A DNA stretch of 64,000 nucleotides from contig NZ_JASNVW010000003.1 in assembly GCF_030186535.1 (NCBI RefSeq), positions 1-64,000 on the forward strand, given 5' to 3'. The position numbers and the translations under genes are program-made. This document shows, in pieces, positions 53,846 through 62,733 of the stretch. The DNA comes from Ignisphaera cupida (GTDB lineage Archaea > Thermoproteota > Thermoprotei_A > Sulfolobales > Ignisphaeraceae). Each line of letters starts with the position of its first letter. Position 1 is the stretch's first letter. The notes under the pieces are model-generated. The model saw nothing but the letters and a program-made list of their open reading frames with translations. It did no database searches and was not told the DNA's origin.

Positions 53846-54343
53846 ATGAAGTCTATAGATGTTTTTGAAGCTCTTGACCTGGTTCCACACCCACTTGTTA
53901 TTGTTACTGCGGGTGATCCTGAAAAGCCTGGTAGAAGAGGTGGTATGACAGCTGCTTGGGTGTCTAGAGTCTCGTGGGATCCTCCACTAATAGCTGTTGC
54001 AATGTCTCCGAAGAGATACACCTATTCGCTTATTAAAGAGTTCAAGGCTTTTGCAGTAAACCTAGTTTCTAAAGAGCTTGAGAATGCTGCCATGAATATT
54101 TTTGGTAATTTAAGTGGGCGAGAAGTTGACAAGTTTGAGAAAGCTGGTATAAAGCCTTTGAAAGCAGAAAAAGTTGTTGCACCACTAATACCCAGTGCAC
54201 CACTGATACTTGAATGTAAACTTGTTGCAGAATACCCAGCAGGGGACCACATCATAGTTGTTGGAGAGGTTGTGAAGGCGTATAAAGCTTCGAACTCCCC
54301 ACCTATGCTGTGGCATGAGTCTCAAGCGAAACAACTTAAATAG
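53846..54343 (+). CDS. Flavin-reductase-like FMN-binding split-barrel protein
   Basis: A 165-residue flavoprotein (PF01613). PHPLVIVTAGDPEKPGRRGGMTAAWVSRVSWDPPLIAVAMSPKRYTYSLIKEFKAFAVNLVS contains the FMN-phosphate-binding segment, and AEYPAGDHIIVVGEVVKAY near 130 is the usual His-containing strand. The family includes flavin reductases and small flavin-electron carriers. A partner oxygenase is not nearby. Start ATG 53846; a TATA-like element lies about 40 nt before it. Confidence 0.8.
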   Translation: MKSIDVFEALDLVPHPLVIVTAGDPEKPGRRGGMTAAWVSRVSWDPPLIAVAMSPKRYTYSLIKEFKAFAVNLVSKELENAAMNIFGNLSGREVDKFEKAGIKPLKAEKVVAPLIPSAPLILECKLVAEYPAGDHIIVVGEVVKAYKASNSPPMLWHESQAKQLK

Positions 54344-54376
54344 ATAACATGGAGTAGGTTCTTTTTTGTGGTGTAA

Positions 54377-54430
54377 ATGGCTTGCAAGAGGAAGAAAGAG
54401 GCTAAGCAGGAGGATAAAAAGAAGAAATAA
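54377..54430 (+). CDS. Possible 17-residue Lys/Glu-rich micropeptide
   Basis: ATG at 54377, with GGTG about four nt upstream, opens MACKRKKEAKQEDKKKK and then TAA. Composition (nine Lys or Arg of 17, one Cys) is not random for AT-rich non-coding DNA, but the length is tiny and there is no homology to judge. It could be a short basic peptide or chance. Confidence 0.3.
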   Translation: MACKRKKEAKQEDKKKK

Positions 54431-54586
54431 GAATTAATCTGCTCATATAAAAACCATTTAATTCTTTTTATTAAACATTTATATTCAACTCTAAATCAAT
54501 CTTGTTCTATCACATAATATTTAACAAGCATTTAAAATCTCGTTTTTAATTGTTTGCTTTTCATGATATGTAGTTGGTGGTTTTGT

Positions 54587-56107
54587 TTGCTGCAAAAGAT
54601 TTTTGAATATACTTTGAGTGGTTTGATAGAAAGTGGTGTTAAGGCTTATACTGATTTTGTTGAAGTTTCATTTAATGTTGAAAGTGATGTTGACATGATT
54701 TTTCTTAGGCTTAAACCATCGTGTAGAATTGGTTTTGGTGTTGTTGATTCAGCTGGTGTTATTAGAGGGTGGGGTGCTGATAGAAGATACTCTGTATACA
54801 TAGCCAAAACATCTGCAACACCAGGCTTTGTTCCAGGCCCTATTGTAAAAGGTGTTTGGAAGGTTCTTCTAAGAATTGATAAATCAGCTGGTGACTGCAG
54901 CTACAGTTTGGAGATTAAAGGATTTAAAATGCTTAGTGATGTAACAAGCTTTAGCGATATTCTAGAGTTTTTGTCTCATGTTGCTAGATCATGGAATTTG
55001 CTTGAAACTATTTCCAAGAATATTGATGTTGTGTCGTTGATTGTGTATAAGTATCCATGTAGAGATTTTCTAAATACTCAGAAAGTTTCCAAGGTTAATG
55101 GCTGGTTTAGAGGAGACCTCCACACACATACTATTCACAGCGATGGAAGAAACACTGTTTGTGAATTGTTGGCACTTGCAAGAAGCAGAGGTCTTGACTT
55201 CATTGCTTTAACAGATCACAACACTGTTAGTCAAAACCATGAAGCTGGTTTAGTAGAGGAAGATGGAAATCCAATTGTTATTCCAGGTACTGAGGTAACA
55301 ACTTTCTATGGACACATAAACATTTTCAACATTGGGAAATGCCCAGATTTTAGAATAAGATCGAAAGAGGATTTTGAAAAACTAATAGATGAAGCGCATA
55401 GAAACAACGCCTTGGTTTCTGTAAATCACCCTAGTAGATACATGGAGGTTTTGTGTCCAGACTGCCCATTTATCCACAAGGATGTTAGGGGTTTTGATGC
55501 TATAGAGATTTGGAATGGTCCTTGGTACATTCAAAACAGTGAAGCTCTTCGGTGGTGGCACAACATTTTGGTTGAGGGTCACAGGGTTACTGCTGTTGGT
55601 GGAAGTGATTTTCATGGTGGTGTTGAAGGGGATGTTACTCAACTTGGGGAGCCAACAACATGGGTTTACGCAAAGAAGCTAGATCCTCAGAGCATTGTTG
55701 ATGGCATTAAAAGAGGCTGGGTTTACATAACATACAAACCAAACAGGCCTGTTATAAGTATTGATTTTAGAAAAAGTGGTGAGGAGCAGGTGTATATGTT
55801 TGGAGATGCAATAAGTGTTGGTGATAAGAGAAGCGAGGTTATAGAAATTGTTGCTAGAATTGAGAATGCGAAAAAGTCTATGCTGAGAATAATTAGTTCA
55901 GAATCTGTGTTGAGAACAATACCTGTAGAGGAAAACATATTTATACATAGAGAAGCTGTAACAGCCTTTGATATATGTTCTGAAAAGAGTCGTGGCAAGT
56001 TTATACGAATCGAGGTTGGTGGATATGCAAATCCCCACAAACTGGTTCCAGAGAACAATGATGATATGTTTGCCATTACAAATCCTGTTTATGTAAAATG
56101 CTCATAG
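54587..56107 (+). CDS. PHP-domain metallophosphoesterase (CehA/McbA-like)
   Basis: A 506-residue protein. An N-terminal beta-rich domain (about 1-165) precedes the PHP domain: FRGDLHTHTIHSDGRNT near residue 178, DFIALTDHNTVSQ near 205, PGTEVTTFYGHINIF near 235, VNHPSRYMEV near 280, AVGGSDFHGGVEGD near 345. All metal-binding His, Asp and Glu are present. The architecture with an N-terminal domain and C-terminal beta segment is that of CehA/McbA family hydrolases. Substrate unknown. TTG at 54587 has GGTGG seven nt upstream; TTG at 54554 and ATG at 54563 are alternatives. Confidence 0.8.
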   Translation: MLQKIFEYTLSGLIESGVKAYTDFVEVSFNVESDVDMIFLRLKPSCRIGFGVVDSAGVIRGWGADRRYSVYIAKTSATPGFVPGPIVKGVWKVLLRIDKSAGDCSYSLEIKGFKMLSDVTSFSDILEFLSHVARSWNLLETISKNIDVVSLIVYKYPCRDFLNTQKVSKVNGWFRGDLHTHTIHSDGRNTVCELLALARSRGLDFIALTDHNTVSQNHEAGLVEEDGNPIVIPGTEVTTFYGHINIFNIGKCPDFRIRSKEDFEKLIDEAHRNNALVSVNHPSRYMEVLCPDCPFIHKDVRGFDAIEIWNGPWYIQNSEALRWWHNILVEGHRVTAVGGSDFHGGVEGDVTQLGEPTTWVYAKKLDPQSIVDGIKRGWVYITYKPNRPVISIDFRKSGEEQVYMFGDAISVGDKRSEVIEIVARIENAKKSMLRIISSESVLRTIPVEENIFIHREAVTAFDICSEKSRGKFIRIEVGGYANPHKLVPENNDDMFAITNPVYVKCS

Positions 56108-56226
56108 AGTTTTGAAAACATAATTTGCTATATAATGTAGCTGTAGACTAGAAACATGCTCATTGTTATCACCCATATATTTATTAACTACTTCCAACTA
56201 CTTTTTCTTGTGAGTAGGTGGGTTGG

Positions 56227-56715
56227 TTGCTAGATAAGGAGGTTTTGGATGCTCTAAATAAGCAGTTGAATCAGGAGCTACAAAATGCTTACCTGTACCT
56301 CTCAATAGCAAGCTACTTTGATGCATTGAGCTTCACAGGCTTTGCGCATTACTTTAAGGTTCAGGCTAGGGAGGAGCTTGAACATGCAATGAAGATTTAT
56401 AGCTATATTACTGATAGAGGTGGGAAGGTGGAGCTTTTCGATATTCCAAAGCCAAGAGCTGAGTGGAGTAGTATTGTTGATGCTGTTGAAGGCTTTTATA
56501 GAGCTGAAGTCGAGAATACTAAAAGGATTTGGGACTTGGCTGAATTGGCTAGAAGAAAAGGTGATAAAGCAACTGAGTCATTTCTTAAATGGTTTATAGA
56601 TGAGCAAGTTGAGGAGGAGAAGAATGCTAGCGAGTTATTGGCAAAGGTAAAGCTTGTTAAAGACACTCCAGCAGCTCTTCTAGCTCTTGACAATGTCCTT
56701 GCCCAAAGAAAGTAA
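56227..56715 (+). CDS. ftn: Ferritin (FtnA-like)
   Basis: A 162-residue non-haem ferritin storing iron in a 24-mer. Ferroxidase residues are visible: Glu in LNQELQNAYLYL near 17, EELEHAMKI (E, E, H) near 50, EVENTKRIWDLAE near 95, and EQVEEEKNASELL near 127. There is no haem-ligand Met, so it is not a bacterioferritin. TTG at 56227 is preferred since GGTG lies six nt upstream, the spacing used across this window; GTG at 56218 would add three residues. A TATA-like ATATATTTATTAAC near 56173 supports its own promoter. Confidence 0.92.
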   Translation: MLDKEVLDALNKQLNQELQNAYLYLSIASYFDALSFTGFAHYFKVQAREELEHAMKIYSYITDRGGKVELFDIPKPRAEWSSIVDAVEGFYRAEVENTKRIWDLAELARRKGDKATESFLKWFIDEQVEEEKNASELLAKVKLVKDTPAALLALDNVLAQRK

Positions 56716-56827
56716 TGAAAACATATTATTTTCCATTTTTTTAACTCAATACTGCTCAAAACGGTTTAGAGCAAAAACTTTATATATTGCTAAAGCAAAG
56801 ACTATTATTTTGAAATAGGAGAGTGTT

Positions 56828-57049
56828 GTGCTTGGGCTACTAGCATTTATAGGTTTTTTAATAGGTTTTGTCTATGGGCTTTTTGTTAAGAAGAGTATTG
56901 GCAAGGCTATTCTATATGCAATTCTATTTGCTATACTTCTTCCAATAGCAGCAATATTAGCTCTAATATCAATAGCATTCATTATGCTCCTAATAATATT
57001 TGTTGTTATAGCTCTTTTCATGTTGCCCTTCACAATCTTTAAAATATAG
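56828..57049 (+). CDS. Small hydrophobic membrane protein
   Basis: A 73-residue protein, nearly all hydrophobic, with two or three helices and a short KKSIGK turn near residue 23. No family recognised. GTG start with GGAG about seven nt upstream and a TATA box (TTTATATA near 56778) at suitable distance, so it is probably expressed. Confidence 0.6.
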   Translation: MLGLLAFIGFLIGFVYGLFVKKSIGKAILYAILFAILLPIAAILALISIAFIMLLIIFVVIALFMLPFTIFKI

Positions 57050-57063
57050 CCTATGTAACATGT

Positions 57064-57807
57064 TTAAATGTTTGTTTCGCAACAACTTAAATCGATTGGT
57101 AGGTCGAGATCTCCGTAGACAATACCCTTCTTCTCTACATCAAGGTATATGTTTATTGATTTGAATTGAACACCACTTCTCAAAGCATTTAGCACATGTT
57201 TGCAGATACTTTTATCCGCATCGCAGTAAAGACTAAAGCCTTTTGCATGGGGTATAGCAGCAACAAAGACTATGTATGCAAGGCCCATGTTATTACTAAC
57301 GTACTTAGCCAATGAATCTAAATGCTTTTTTCCACGCTGGGTTGGGGCGTCTGGATAACCTGCAAAACCATTTTGAAATCTCATAACAGCACTTTTAATT
57401 TCTATCAACACTTTTTTGTCTTTGCATCTAGCTTCATAATCAATTCTACTGTTATACACAAAAACATTTCTTCTTGTTAAAACGCAGTTTTCAAGCCATG
57501 GAACAATGTTTTTGCTTAGCAAAACCTCAAACGATTTCTCATGAAGTTTTGTATCCACAATAGCAGCATACCCATTGTCCTCAACACCAACAAGTCTATA
57601 CTCCAAACCAGATCTAGTTCTAGCTATTGGAATGCAAAAACCTTTTTTACCACTAGCCAAGTAGTCTTTAAGCCTACCTGTATTAATTAAATGAGCTTTC
57701 TTCACCTCATTACCAATGCTAACAACAACTGTGAACAAGGATTCTCTGTAGACTATGGTACATTCAACAATATTGCTTAGAGTAATTAAATCCAATTCTC
57801 TTCCCAA
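57064..57807 (-). CDS. sfsA: SfsA-family protein
   Basis: A 247-residue SfsA homologue. HLINTGRLKDYLASGKKGFCIP near residue 39 is the OB-like N-terminal region. The C-terminal nuclease-like domain has SRIDYEARCKDKKVLIEIKSAVMRFQNGFAGYPDAPTQRGKKHLDSL near 118-165, with D, E-x-K and the conserved PDAxxxRGxxHL motif. SfsA was named for sugar fermentation stimulation; its fold is nuclease-like, and its archaeal role is unknown. TTG start, probably near-leaderless. Confidence 0.9.
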   Translation of the reverse strand: MGRELDLITLSNIVECTIVYRESLFTVVVSIGNEVKKAHLINTGRLKDYLASGKKGFCIPIARTRSGLEYRLVGVEDNGYAAIVDTKLHEKSFEVLLSKNIVPWLENCVLTRRNVFVYNSRIDYEARCKDKKVLIEIKSAVMRFQNGFAGYPDAPTQRGKKHLDSLAKYVSNNMGLAYIVFVAAIPHAKGFSLYCDADKSICKHVLNALRSGVQFKSINIYLDVEKKGIVYGDLDLPIDLSCCETNI

Positions 57808-57888
57808 AAATAATTAGTTTTGCTGTGTTTTAGAAATATTAGGTTTGGCACAGCATTGCTTATTGTTTGAAAATGTGGTGAAGCTGAA

Positions 57889-58338
57889 GTGGTTTTTGAA
57901 AGAAGCTTTTGCCTATACTGCGCAAAGTGTTGTGCACCAACAGAAATGATTTTGTTTAGAGAAGATATTGAGAGAATTTCTTCTCATGGCGAAAAAGACT
58001 TTGTGGTTTTTAGAAATGGTTTCTATAGACTGAGAAATGTTGGTGAAAGGTGCATTTTTCTTGATGAAGAAAACAGATGTAGAATATATAGCATTAGACC
58101 TATTGGATGCAGAGTATATCCACTTGTCTACAGCTTTGACAAAGGACCTTTGCTAGATCCAGAATGTCCACTGAGTCAACAAGTTGTTTATACATGCGAA
58201 GAAGTTGAAGAGGGTTTGAAAATACTTGAAAAAGTCTTGAAAATGCTGGAGAGTGAATATAGGATTAAAATCAATTGGAGTGTGTTTAGTGTTGGAAAAA
58301 GAGATTTGTTAATGAGATACTGCAACAAGTTTGAGTAG
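57889..58338 (+). CDS. YkgJ-type zinc/iron-chelating domain protein
   Basis: A 149-residue protein of PF03692. The eight or so Cys are arranged as FCLYCAKCCAPTE near residue 5-17, GERCIFLDEENRCRIYSIRPIGCRVYP near 56-83, and LDPECPLSQQVVYTC. Family members are predicted to bind zinc or an Fe-S cluster. Some methylate flagellin lysines (FliB), but the core function is unresolved. The C-terminal helix (EGLKILEKVLKMLESEY) may dimerise. GTG start with GGTG eight nt upstream. Confidence 0.8.
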   Translation: MVFERSFCLYCAKCCAPTEMILFREDIERISSHGEKDFVVFRNGFYRLRNVGERCIFLDEENRCRIYSIRPIGCRVYPLVYSFDKGPLLDPECPLSQQVVYTCEEVEEGLKILEKVLKMLESEYRIKINWSVFSVGKRDLLMRYCNKFE

Positions 58339-58419
58339 CTGATTTTAAGCAAAAATGAAGTGCTAAAACATATATTCTCTGGGTTTATCCACATTATCTA
58401 CACTTGGTAGGTGTGCTCC

Positions 58420-59328
58420 ATGTCTAGAGTTAATCTTGCATGGCTCTATGCCATAACCAAGTATGGTTATCCACCATCGATAGGGGATATGTACAAGGCT
58501 GTTGATGATGCTGCAAGACTTGGTTTTAAGGCGATAGAGCTTGAGGTTTTTGGTGAGAAAAATCTTGTTGAGGTAGAGGAGCATAAGAAGGTTTTGAGGG
58601 ATTATATAGAGAGCAAAGGTCTTAAGGTTGTTAATGTTGCTGCAATATTTCCTGAGCTTCTATCTGCCGATGAGAGAACTAGGGAGAGGGGGCTGGAATA
58701 TTTCAGAAGAACAGCTAAGCTAGCAACATACTTCAATGCCCTAATGACGCAAACAGATACCTTCACTCCTCCAATAGAGTTTATTGAGAGAAAACCGTAT
58801 AGTACTACAATAGCTTTTGGTGAGAGGTACAGGGTTAGGATCCCAGCGAATTTCTCATGGCGAAGCTTCTGGAAAATGCTTGTAGATGTTATGAAGAGAT
58901 GTGCTCTAATAGCTAAGGACCATGGGCTTCTACTTGCTGTAGAACCCAGAGTTGGTGAAACTGTAAGCAATTCAGATGCTATGCTTAGACTTCTTGATGA
59001 GGTAAACGAGGATAATTTTGGAGCAGTGCTAGACACTGGTCATTTGCATGCTGCTAAAGAGCTTATACCACTATCCATAGAGAAACTGGGAAATAAAATA
59101 ATCTATGTACACATATCAGATAATGATGGTAGAGATAACTACCACTGGGCACCGGGCAAGGGAACAATAGACTGGGACTCTGTTTTCGAAGGTTTGAAGA
59201 AATATGGGTATAGTGGATACATAGCCATAGATGTTGGAGGACCGGATATCAAAGATAGGCTAGATGATGAAGTACTTATTGCAAAAAAGTTTGTTGAGGA
59301 AATGGGTAGAAAACATGGTCTTTGGTAA
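58420..59328 (+). CDS. Sugar phosphate isomerase/epimerase-like TIM-barrel protein
   Basis: A 302-residue xylose-isomerase-like TIM barrel (AP endonuclease family 2, PF01261). Metal-binding residues appear at LLLAVEPRVGETVSNSDAMLRLLDEV near residue 165 (Glu), GAVLDTGHLHAAKE near 200 (Asp, His), KIIYVHISDNDGRDNYHWAPGKGTIDWDSVF near 228-255 (His, Asp, His, Gly-rich loop). It could epimerise or isomerise a ketose or inositol-derived substrate. ATG at 58420 has GGTG seven nt upstream. Confidence 0.82.
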   Translation: MSRVNLAWLYAITKYGYPPSIGDMYKAVDDAARLGFKAIELEVFGEKNLVEVEEHKKVLRDYIESKGLKVVNVAAIFPELLSADERTRERGLEYFRRTAKLATYFNALMTQTDTFTPPIEFIERKPYSTTIAFGERYRVRIPANFSWRSFWKMLVDVMKRCALIAKDHGLLLAVEPRVGETVSNSDAMLRLLDEVNEDNFGAVLDTGHLHAAKELIPLSIEKLGNKIIYVHISDNDGRDNYHWAPGKGTIDWDSVFEGLKKYGYSGYIAIDVGGPDIKDRLDDEVLIAKKFVEEMGRKHGLW

Positions 59329-59410
59329 CAACACTTAAACCTTGAATGCTTACTCTATCTTAAACAATGATTTAAAACTTAAAACACCTTTCATAATTAA
59401 CTTATATTCT

Positions 59411-59470
59411 AGCATATGATGAACTTTTGGTCGCAATGAATGATGATTGATATTCCTCCCGCTGATGCTA
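59411..59470 (+). ncRNA. Possible C/D-box sRNA
   Basis: ATGATGA at 59416-59422 (box C) and ATGATGA at 59440-59446 (box C'), with CTGA at 59462-59465 (box D) and a weak ATGA at 59436-59439 in the D' position. Flanks TAGCA and TGCTA can form a short terminal stem. Guides would be 13 and 15 nt. The spacing between D' and C' is shorter than usual, and I cannot place the targets, so this is tentative. It overlaps the 3' end of the HTH gene by a few bases on the other strand. Confidence 0.3.
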
Positions 59471-60037
59471 TGCTGAAAAACATTTTCTTATCTTTTCCAG
59501 CAGCTTCTCAACCTCATTCACTATTGAATCCAACGAGTTCTGATCTCCTACTCTAACAGCTTCTAAACCCATTTTCAAAAACTCTAAAGCCTCATAAACC
59601 TCTTCACATTTCAATGAGTAGTTGGTTTCGTTTTTGCTATGCAAAATCCTTTTCAATTCCTCAACATCTTTCTCCAACACAACAATTCTCTTCTCCAACT
59701 CCTCAATCCTAGCAATAAGTTTCTCAAAAACAGTTTCCTCAACAACTCCAAGTCTTTGATTTTTCTGCAAAACATCTTTCTTCTCAACCTCTTTCTCAAC
59801 ACCAGCATCCACTTTCTCACTACCAATTCTAAGCGAATACCCCTTCTCAGTACGAACAACAACACCCTTTGACCTAAGCCTAGCTAGCACAACTCTAACT
59901 ATTCTAGGATTAACACCTAGAAAATCCGCAATCTCAGATGGTTTTGCATTTGGATGCCAACGAAGATACTCAACAACTCTATCAACAAGCTCTTTGTTAC
60001 TCAATTTGCTGTCACCAAAATCTGTTCTGCTTTTCAC
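59468..60037 (-). CDS. Winged-helix transcription regulator with coiled coil
   Basis: A 189-residue protein. Residues 14-70 are a helix-turn-helix (NKELVDRVVEYLRWHPNAKPSEIADFLGVNPRIVRVVLARLRSKGVVVRTEKGYSL), a winged-helix DNA-binding domain of the Lrp/MarR-like fold. A linker and a coiled coil (about 103-130, LIARIEELEKRIVVLEKDVEELKRIL) follow, then a helical C-terminal domain. It is divergent from the dpp transporter and its promoter contains a perfect inverted repeat, so autoregulation and control of the transporter are likely but inferred. GTG start with GGTAG upstream. Confidence 0.75.
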   Translation of the reverse strand: MKSRTDFGDSKLSNKELVDRVVEYLRWHPNAKPSEIADFLGVNPRIVRVVLARLRSKGVVVRTEKGYSLRIGSEKVDAGVEKEVEKKDVLQKNQRLGVVEETVFEKLIARIEELEKRIVVLEKDVEELKRILHSKNETNYSLKCEEVYEALEFLKMGLEAVRVGDQNSLDSIVNEVEKLLEKIRKCFSA

Positions 60038-60041
60038 TAAT

Positions 60042-60058
60042 GTTTACTACCTGTAAAC
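60042..60058. promoter_or_regulatory. Inverted repeat in the HTH regulator promoter
   Basis: GTTTAC and GTAAAC form a perfect 6-bp inverted repeat with a 5-nt spacer. On the minus strand it lies between the TATA-like TATTATTTAG and the expected start of transcription of the HTH gene, exactly where a repressor would act. Confidence 0.5.
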
Positions 60059-60147
60059 TAAATAATATGTAGTAGCACAACAACAATTTATTTAATAGTA
60101 TTACAATTTTCATAAAGATTTTTATAGCTAGAAACATGTTGTTGCAT

Positions 60148-62592
60148 ATGGAAAGGTGCATTTGGTTGATAAACAGATACGTTACTTCTATACTAATAGT
60201 AATAGCAATAGTTTTAGCATCTCTACAAATACTCAATATCCAAAATCTAAATGCACAATTTGCGCTACCTCCAGGAGTCAAGAGAGAAGAAACAGTTATT
60301 CTCGATGTTCAGATAAGTAGTGTTGCTAACCCGGATAACTTCAACCCATGGGTCATAGGTTCACAAGCTCCTGTTATAGGTGTTAACCAGGTTTGTTTCT
60401 CAGTACTATACTACACAGATTACAAGGATGGTATTACAAAGCCTTGGGTTGCGGAAGACCTTCCTCAGTACAGTCCAGATTACACAACACTAACAATAAA
60501 GATTAGAAAAGGTATGTATTGGAGCAATGGCGACCCATTAACAGCTTGGGATATTGTCTACGCTATAAATGTTTCCAAGGCAAATGCCAAGCTAGGTGCT
60601 TATGCTGCTCTAAATGTATGGGTTGATTATGCAAAAGTTGTTGATGATTATACCCTTGTTATAAAGCTCAAAAAGCCTAACCCATACTTCCACTACATGG
60701 CATTTACTTTAATTGGTCCTGGAATATACAATTTCATGATGCCAAAGCGCTACCTAGAATCCAAGGGTATTACCCCAGAGAATATCCATACCTTCCTCTA
60801 CAACCCACCAGTTTGCACAGGACCATATGTGCTACATTCATATGATCCTGGAGGCACATGGTTCTTGTGGAAAAGAAGAGATGATTGGGATAGGTCAACT
60901 ATTAAACCTCTCTACGAACAGAAAATAATTCTGTGGCCCGGCCCCAAATACGTTATGTTCAGAGTGTTTAAGACCGAGACTGATAAAGTCTTGGCAATGT
61001 CTAGAGGAGAACTGGACTGGATATTCGATGCAACTTGGCAGGCCTGGGAATCACTAAGAAGAATACTTGGTGATAGGGTTCAGGCATGGATTCCATACTA
61101 CCCATACTTCTGGGGCTATGACACTACTGTTAGAGGTATATACTTCAACAACATGAAGTATCCATACAATATAACAATGGTTAGATGGGCACTGGCACTA
61201 GCAATAAACATGACAGAGGTTATGACAATAGGATACAAAGGTGTTCAAAGAATGACTGTGGTGCCTGGCGCTGCTGCATGGCCTGCTGAAGCATTTCTAA
61301 CATATAACCTCCTCCTAGATGATTTACTGAACATGGAGCTTACATTACCAAATGGTTCAAAGATAAAGGTCTATGATCCTTCAATACCATTAAAGGTTTA
61401 TCAATGGGCCAGAGCATCAGGCTTACTAACAAAAGACTTGACAGAACCTGAGATTAGATGGACGTGGGGAGCTGGTTGGTGGAGATACGCACCAGATGCT
61501 GCTGAGCAAATACTAAAAAGCTTAGGTTTTAAGAGAGGTGCAGATGGTAAATGGCTACTTCCAGATGGAAGACCATGGAAAATGAAACTCAATATACCTG
61601 CAGGCTTTGAGTATGACGCTATAGATCTTGGGCTTGCTGTTGCAGAACAATGGAGAAAGTTTGGAATAGATGTAGAGGTGGTACCACTAGAAGCTGCAGC
61701 ATTTTGGACTCCTCAGCTTAACTATGGAGCATTTGAAGTAGGCTCATACTGGGGTATAAGTGGAAACGACCCCAATGCCCTACCCATACACTTTGAGAGT
61801 TGGAGATGTGAATATGTAAAGCCCATAGGAAACTACTCACCCAATGGTGCAAGGTATTGTAATCCCAAATTCGATGAAGCATTGCTAAAAGCATTATCAA
61901 GCCCACCTGGATCTCCAGAAGCAATAAGTGCTTTAAAGCAAGCAATTTTAACAATGATTAAGGATATGCCGGTTATATGGGCTGGAGATTGCAAGAAACT
62001 ACTACCAGTACTAACAGATTACTGGACTAACTGGCCTTCAGCATACAACTTCTATACAGGAATCAAGCTATGGGGTAATCAAATGGCTCAGCAAGTAATA
62101 GGTAATCTAATACCAGTCAAATCAAGTATAGACACACCAACAAGCAGACCACCAACTGAGCCACCACCAGGAACAATAACATTCCCAACACTACCAACAG
62201 AAGCTCTAAAGAAGCTACAAGCAGCAATGGCAACACCAACTCCAACACCTAAGCCCACTCCTACACCGACTCCTACTCCTACTCCAACGCCTACACCTAC
62301 ACCAACTCCAACTCCGACTCCCACACCAACTCCTAAGCCAACACCATCTCCAACACCAACACCTACAACAGCACCTGGTGTTGTAGTAACTATTACAACT
62401 GTTGTTACTCAAACAATTGAGAAAACAGTTACAACAATATCAACAGCATTATCAACAATTGTCTCAACAAAACTATCAACAACAACATCAACTGTTACAC
62501 AAACAGTAACAGAATGGACAACAACAATAGCAATAGCAATAGTACTATTCATAATTGGATTCGCAATAGCATGGACAATAAAAAGAAAATAA
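60148..62592 (+). CDS. dppA: Peptide/oligosaccharide ABC transporter substrate-binding protein, surface anchored
   Basis: An 814-residue family-5 solute-binding protein. N-terminal signal segment (about 9-30). Binding domain (about 45-680) with GTTLTIKIRKGMYWSNGDPLTAWDIVYAIN-type motif (YTTLTIKIRKGMYWSNGDPLTAW), GPYVLHSYDPGGTWFLWKRRDDWD and FNYGAFEVGSYWGISGND-type segments. Then a Thr-Pro repeat linker (about 693-745), a Thr-rich stretch, and a C-terminal membrane helix ending in WTIKRK. This is the archaeal layout in which the binding protein is tethered to the membrane by a stalk. ATG 60148 is probably the start, close to a TATA element near 60116; ATG 60136 is an alternative. Confidence 0.9.
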   Translation: MERCIWLINRYVTSILIVIAIVLASLQILNIQNLNAQFALPPGVKREETVILDVQISSVANPDNFNPWVIGSQAPVIGVNQVCFSVLYYTDYKDGITKPWVAEDLPQYSPDYTTLTIKIRKGMYWSNGDPLTAWDIVYAINVSKANAKLGAYAALNVWVDYAKVVDDYTLVIKLKKPNPYFHYMAFTLIGPGIYNFMMPKRYLESKGITPENIHTFLYNPPVCTGPYVLHSYDPGGTWFLWKRRDDWDRSTIKPLYEQKIILWPGPKYVMFRVFKTETDKVLAMSRGELDWIFDATWQAWESLRRILGDRVQAWIPYYPYFWGYDTTVRGIYFNNMKYPYNITMVRWALALAINMTEVMTIGYKGVQRMTVVPGAAAWPAEAFLTYNLLLDDLLNMELTLPNGSKIKVYDPSIPLKVYQWARASGLLTKDLTEPEIRWTWGAGWWRYAPDAAEQILKSLGFKRGADGKWLLPDGRPWKMKLNIPAGFEYDAIDLGLAVAEQWRKFGIDVEVVPLEAAAFWTPQLNYGAFEVGSYWGISGNDPNALPIHFESWRCEYVKPIGNYSPNGARYCNPKFDEALLKALSSPPGSPEAISALKQAILTMIKDMPVIWAGDCKKLLPVLTDYWTNWPSAYNFYTGIKLWGNQMAQQVIGNLIPVKSSIDTPTSRPPTEPPPGTITFPTLPTEALKKLQAAMATPTPTPKPTPTPTPTPTPTPTPTPTPTPTPTPTPKPTPSPTPTPTTAPGVVVTITTVVTQTIEKTVTTISTALSTIVSTKLSTTTSTVTQTVTEWTTTIAIAIVLFIIGFAIAWTIKRK
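62229..62370 (+). repeat. Thr-Pro repeat linker coding region
   Basis: About 45 codons of alternating Thr and Pro with occasional Lys or Ser. Codons for Thr (ACA, ACT, ACC, ACG) and Pro (CCA, CCT, CCC, CCG) vary throughout, so the protein repeat is kept while the DNA is not a simple microsatellite. A rigid, probably glycosylated stalk is expected. Confidence 0.85.
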
Positions 62593-62733
62593 GATAATTA
62601 ATAAAACAAATTTTATTTTTTATTTCTTAACTTTAATGTGATTATCGTTTAAAAACTAAAAATTTTTAAACTCTAAAACAATTATCGATAGGTGTTATTA
62701 ACATAAAAAATTGTTTGTTGGGTGGACAAGTTT

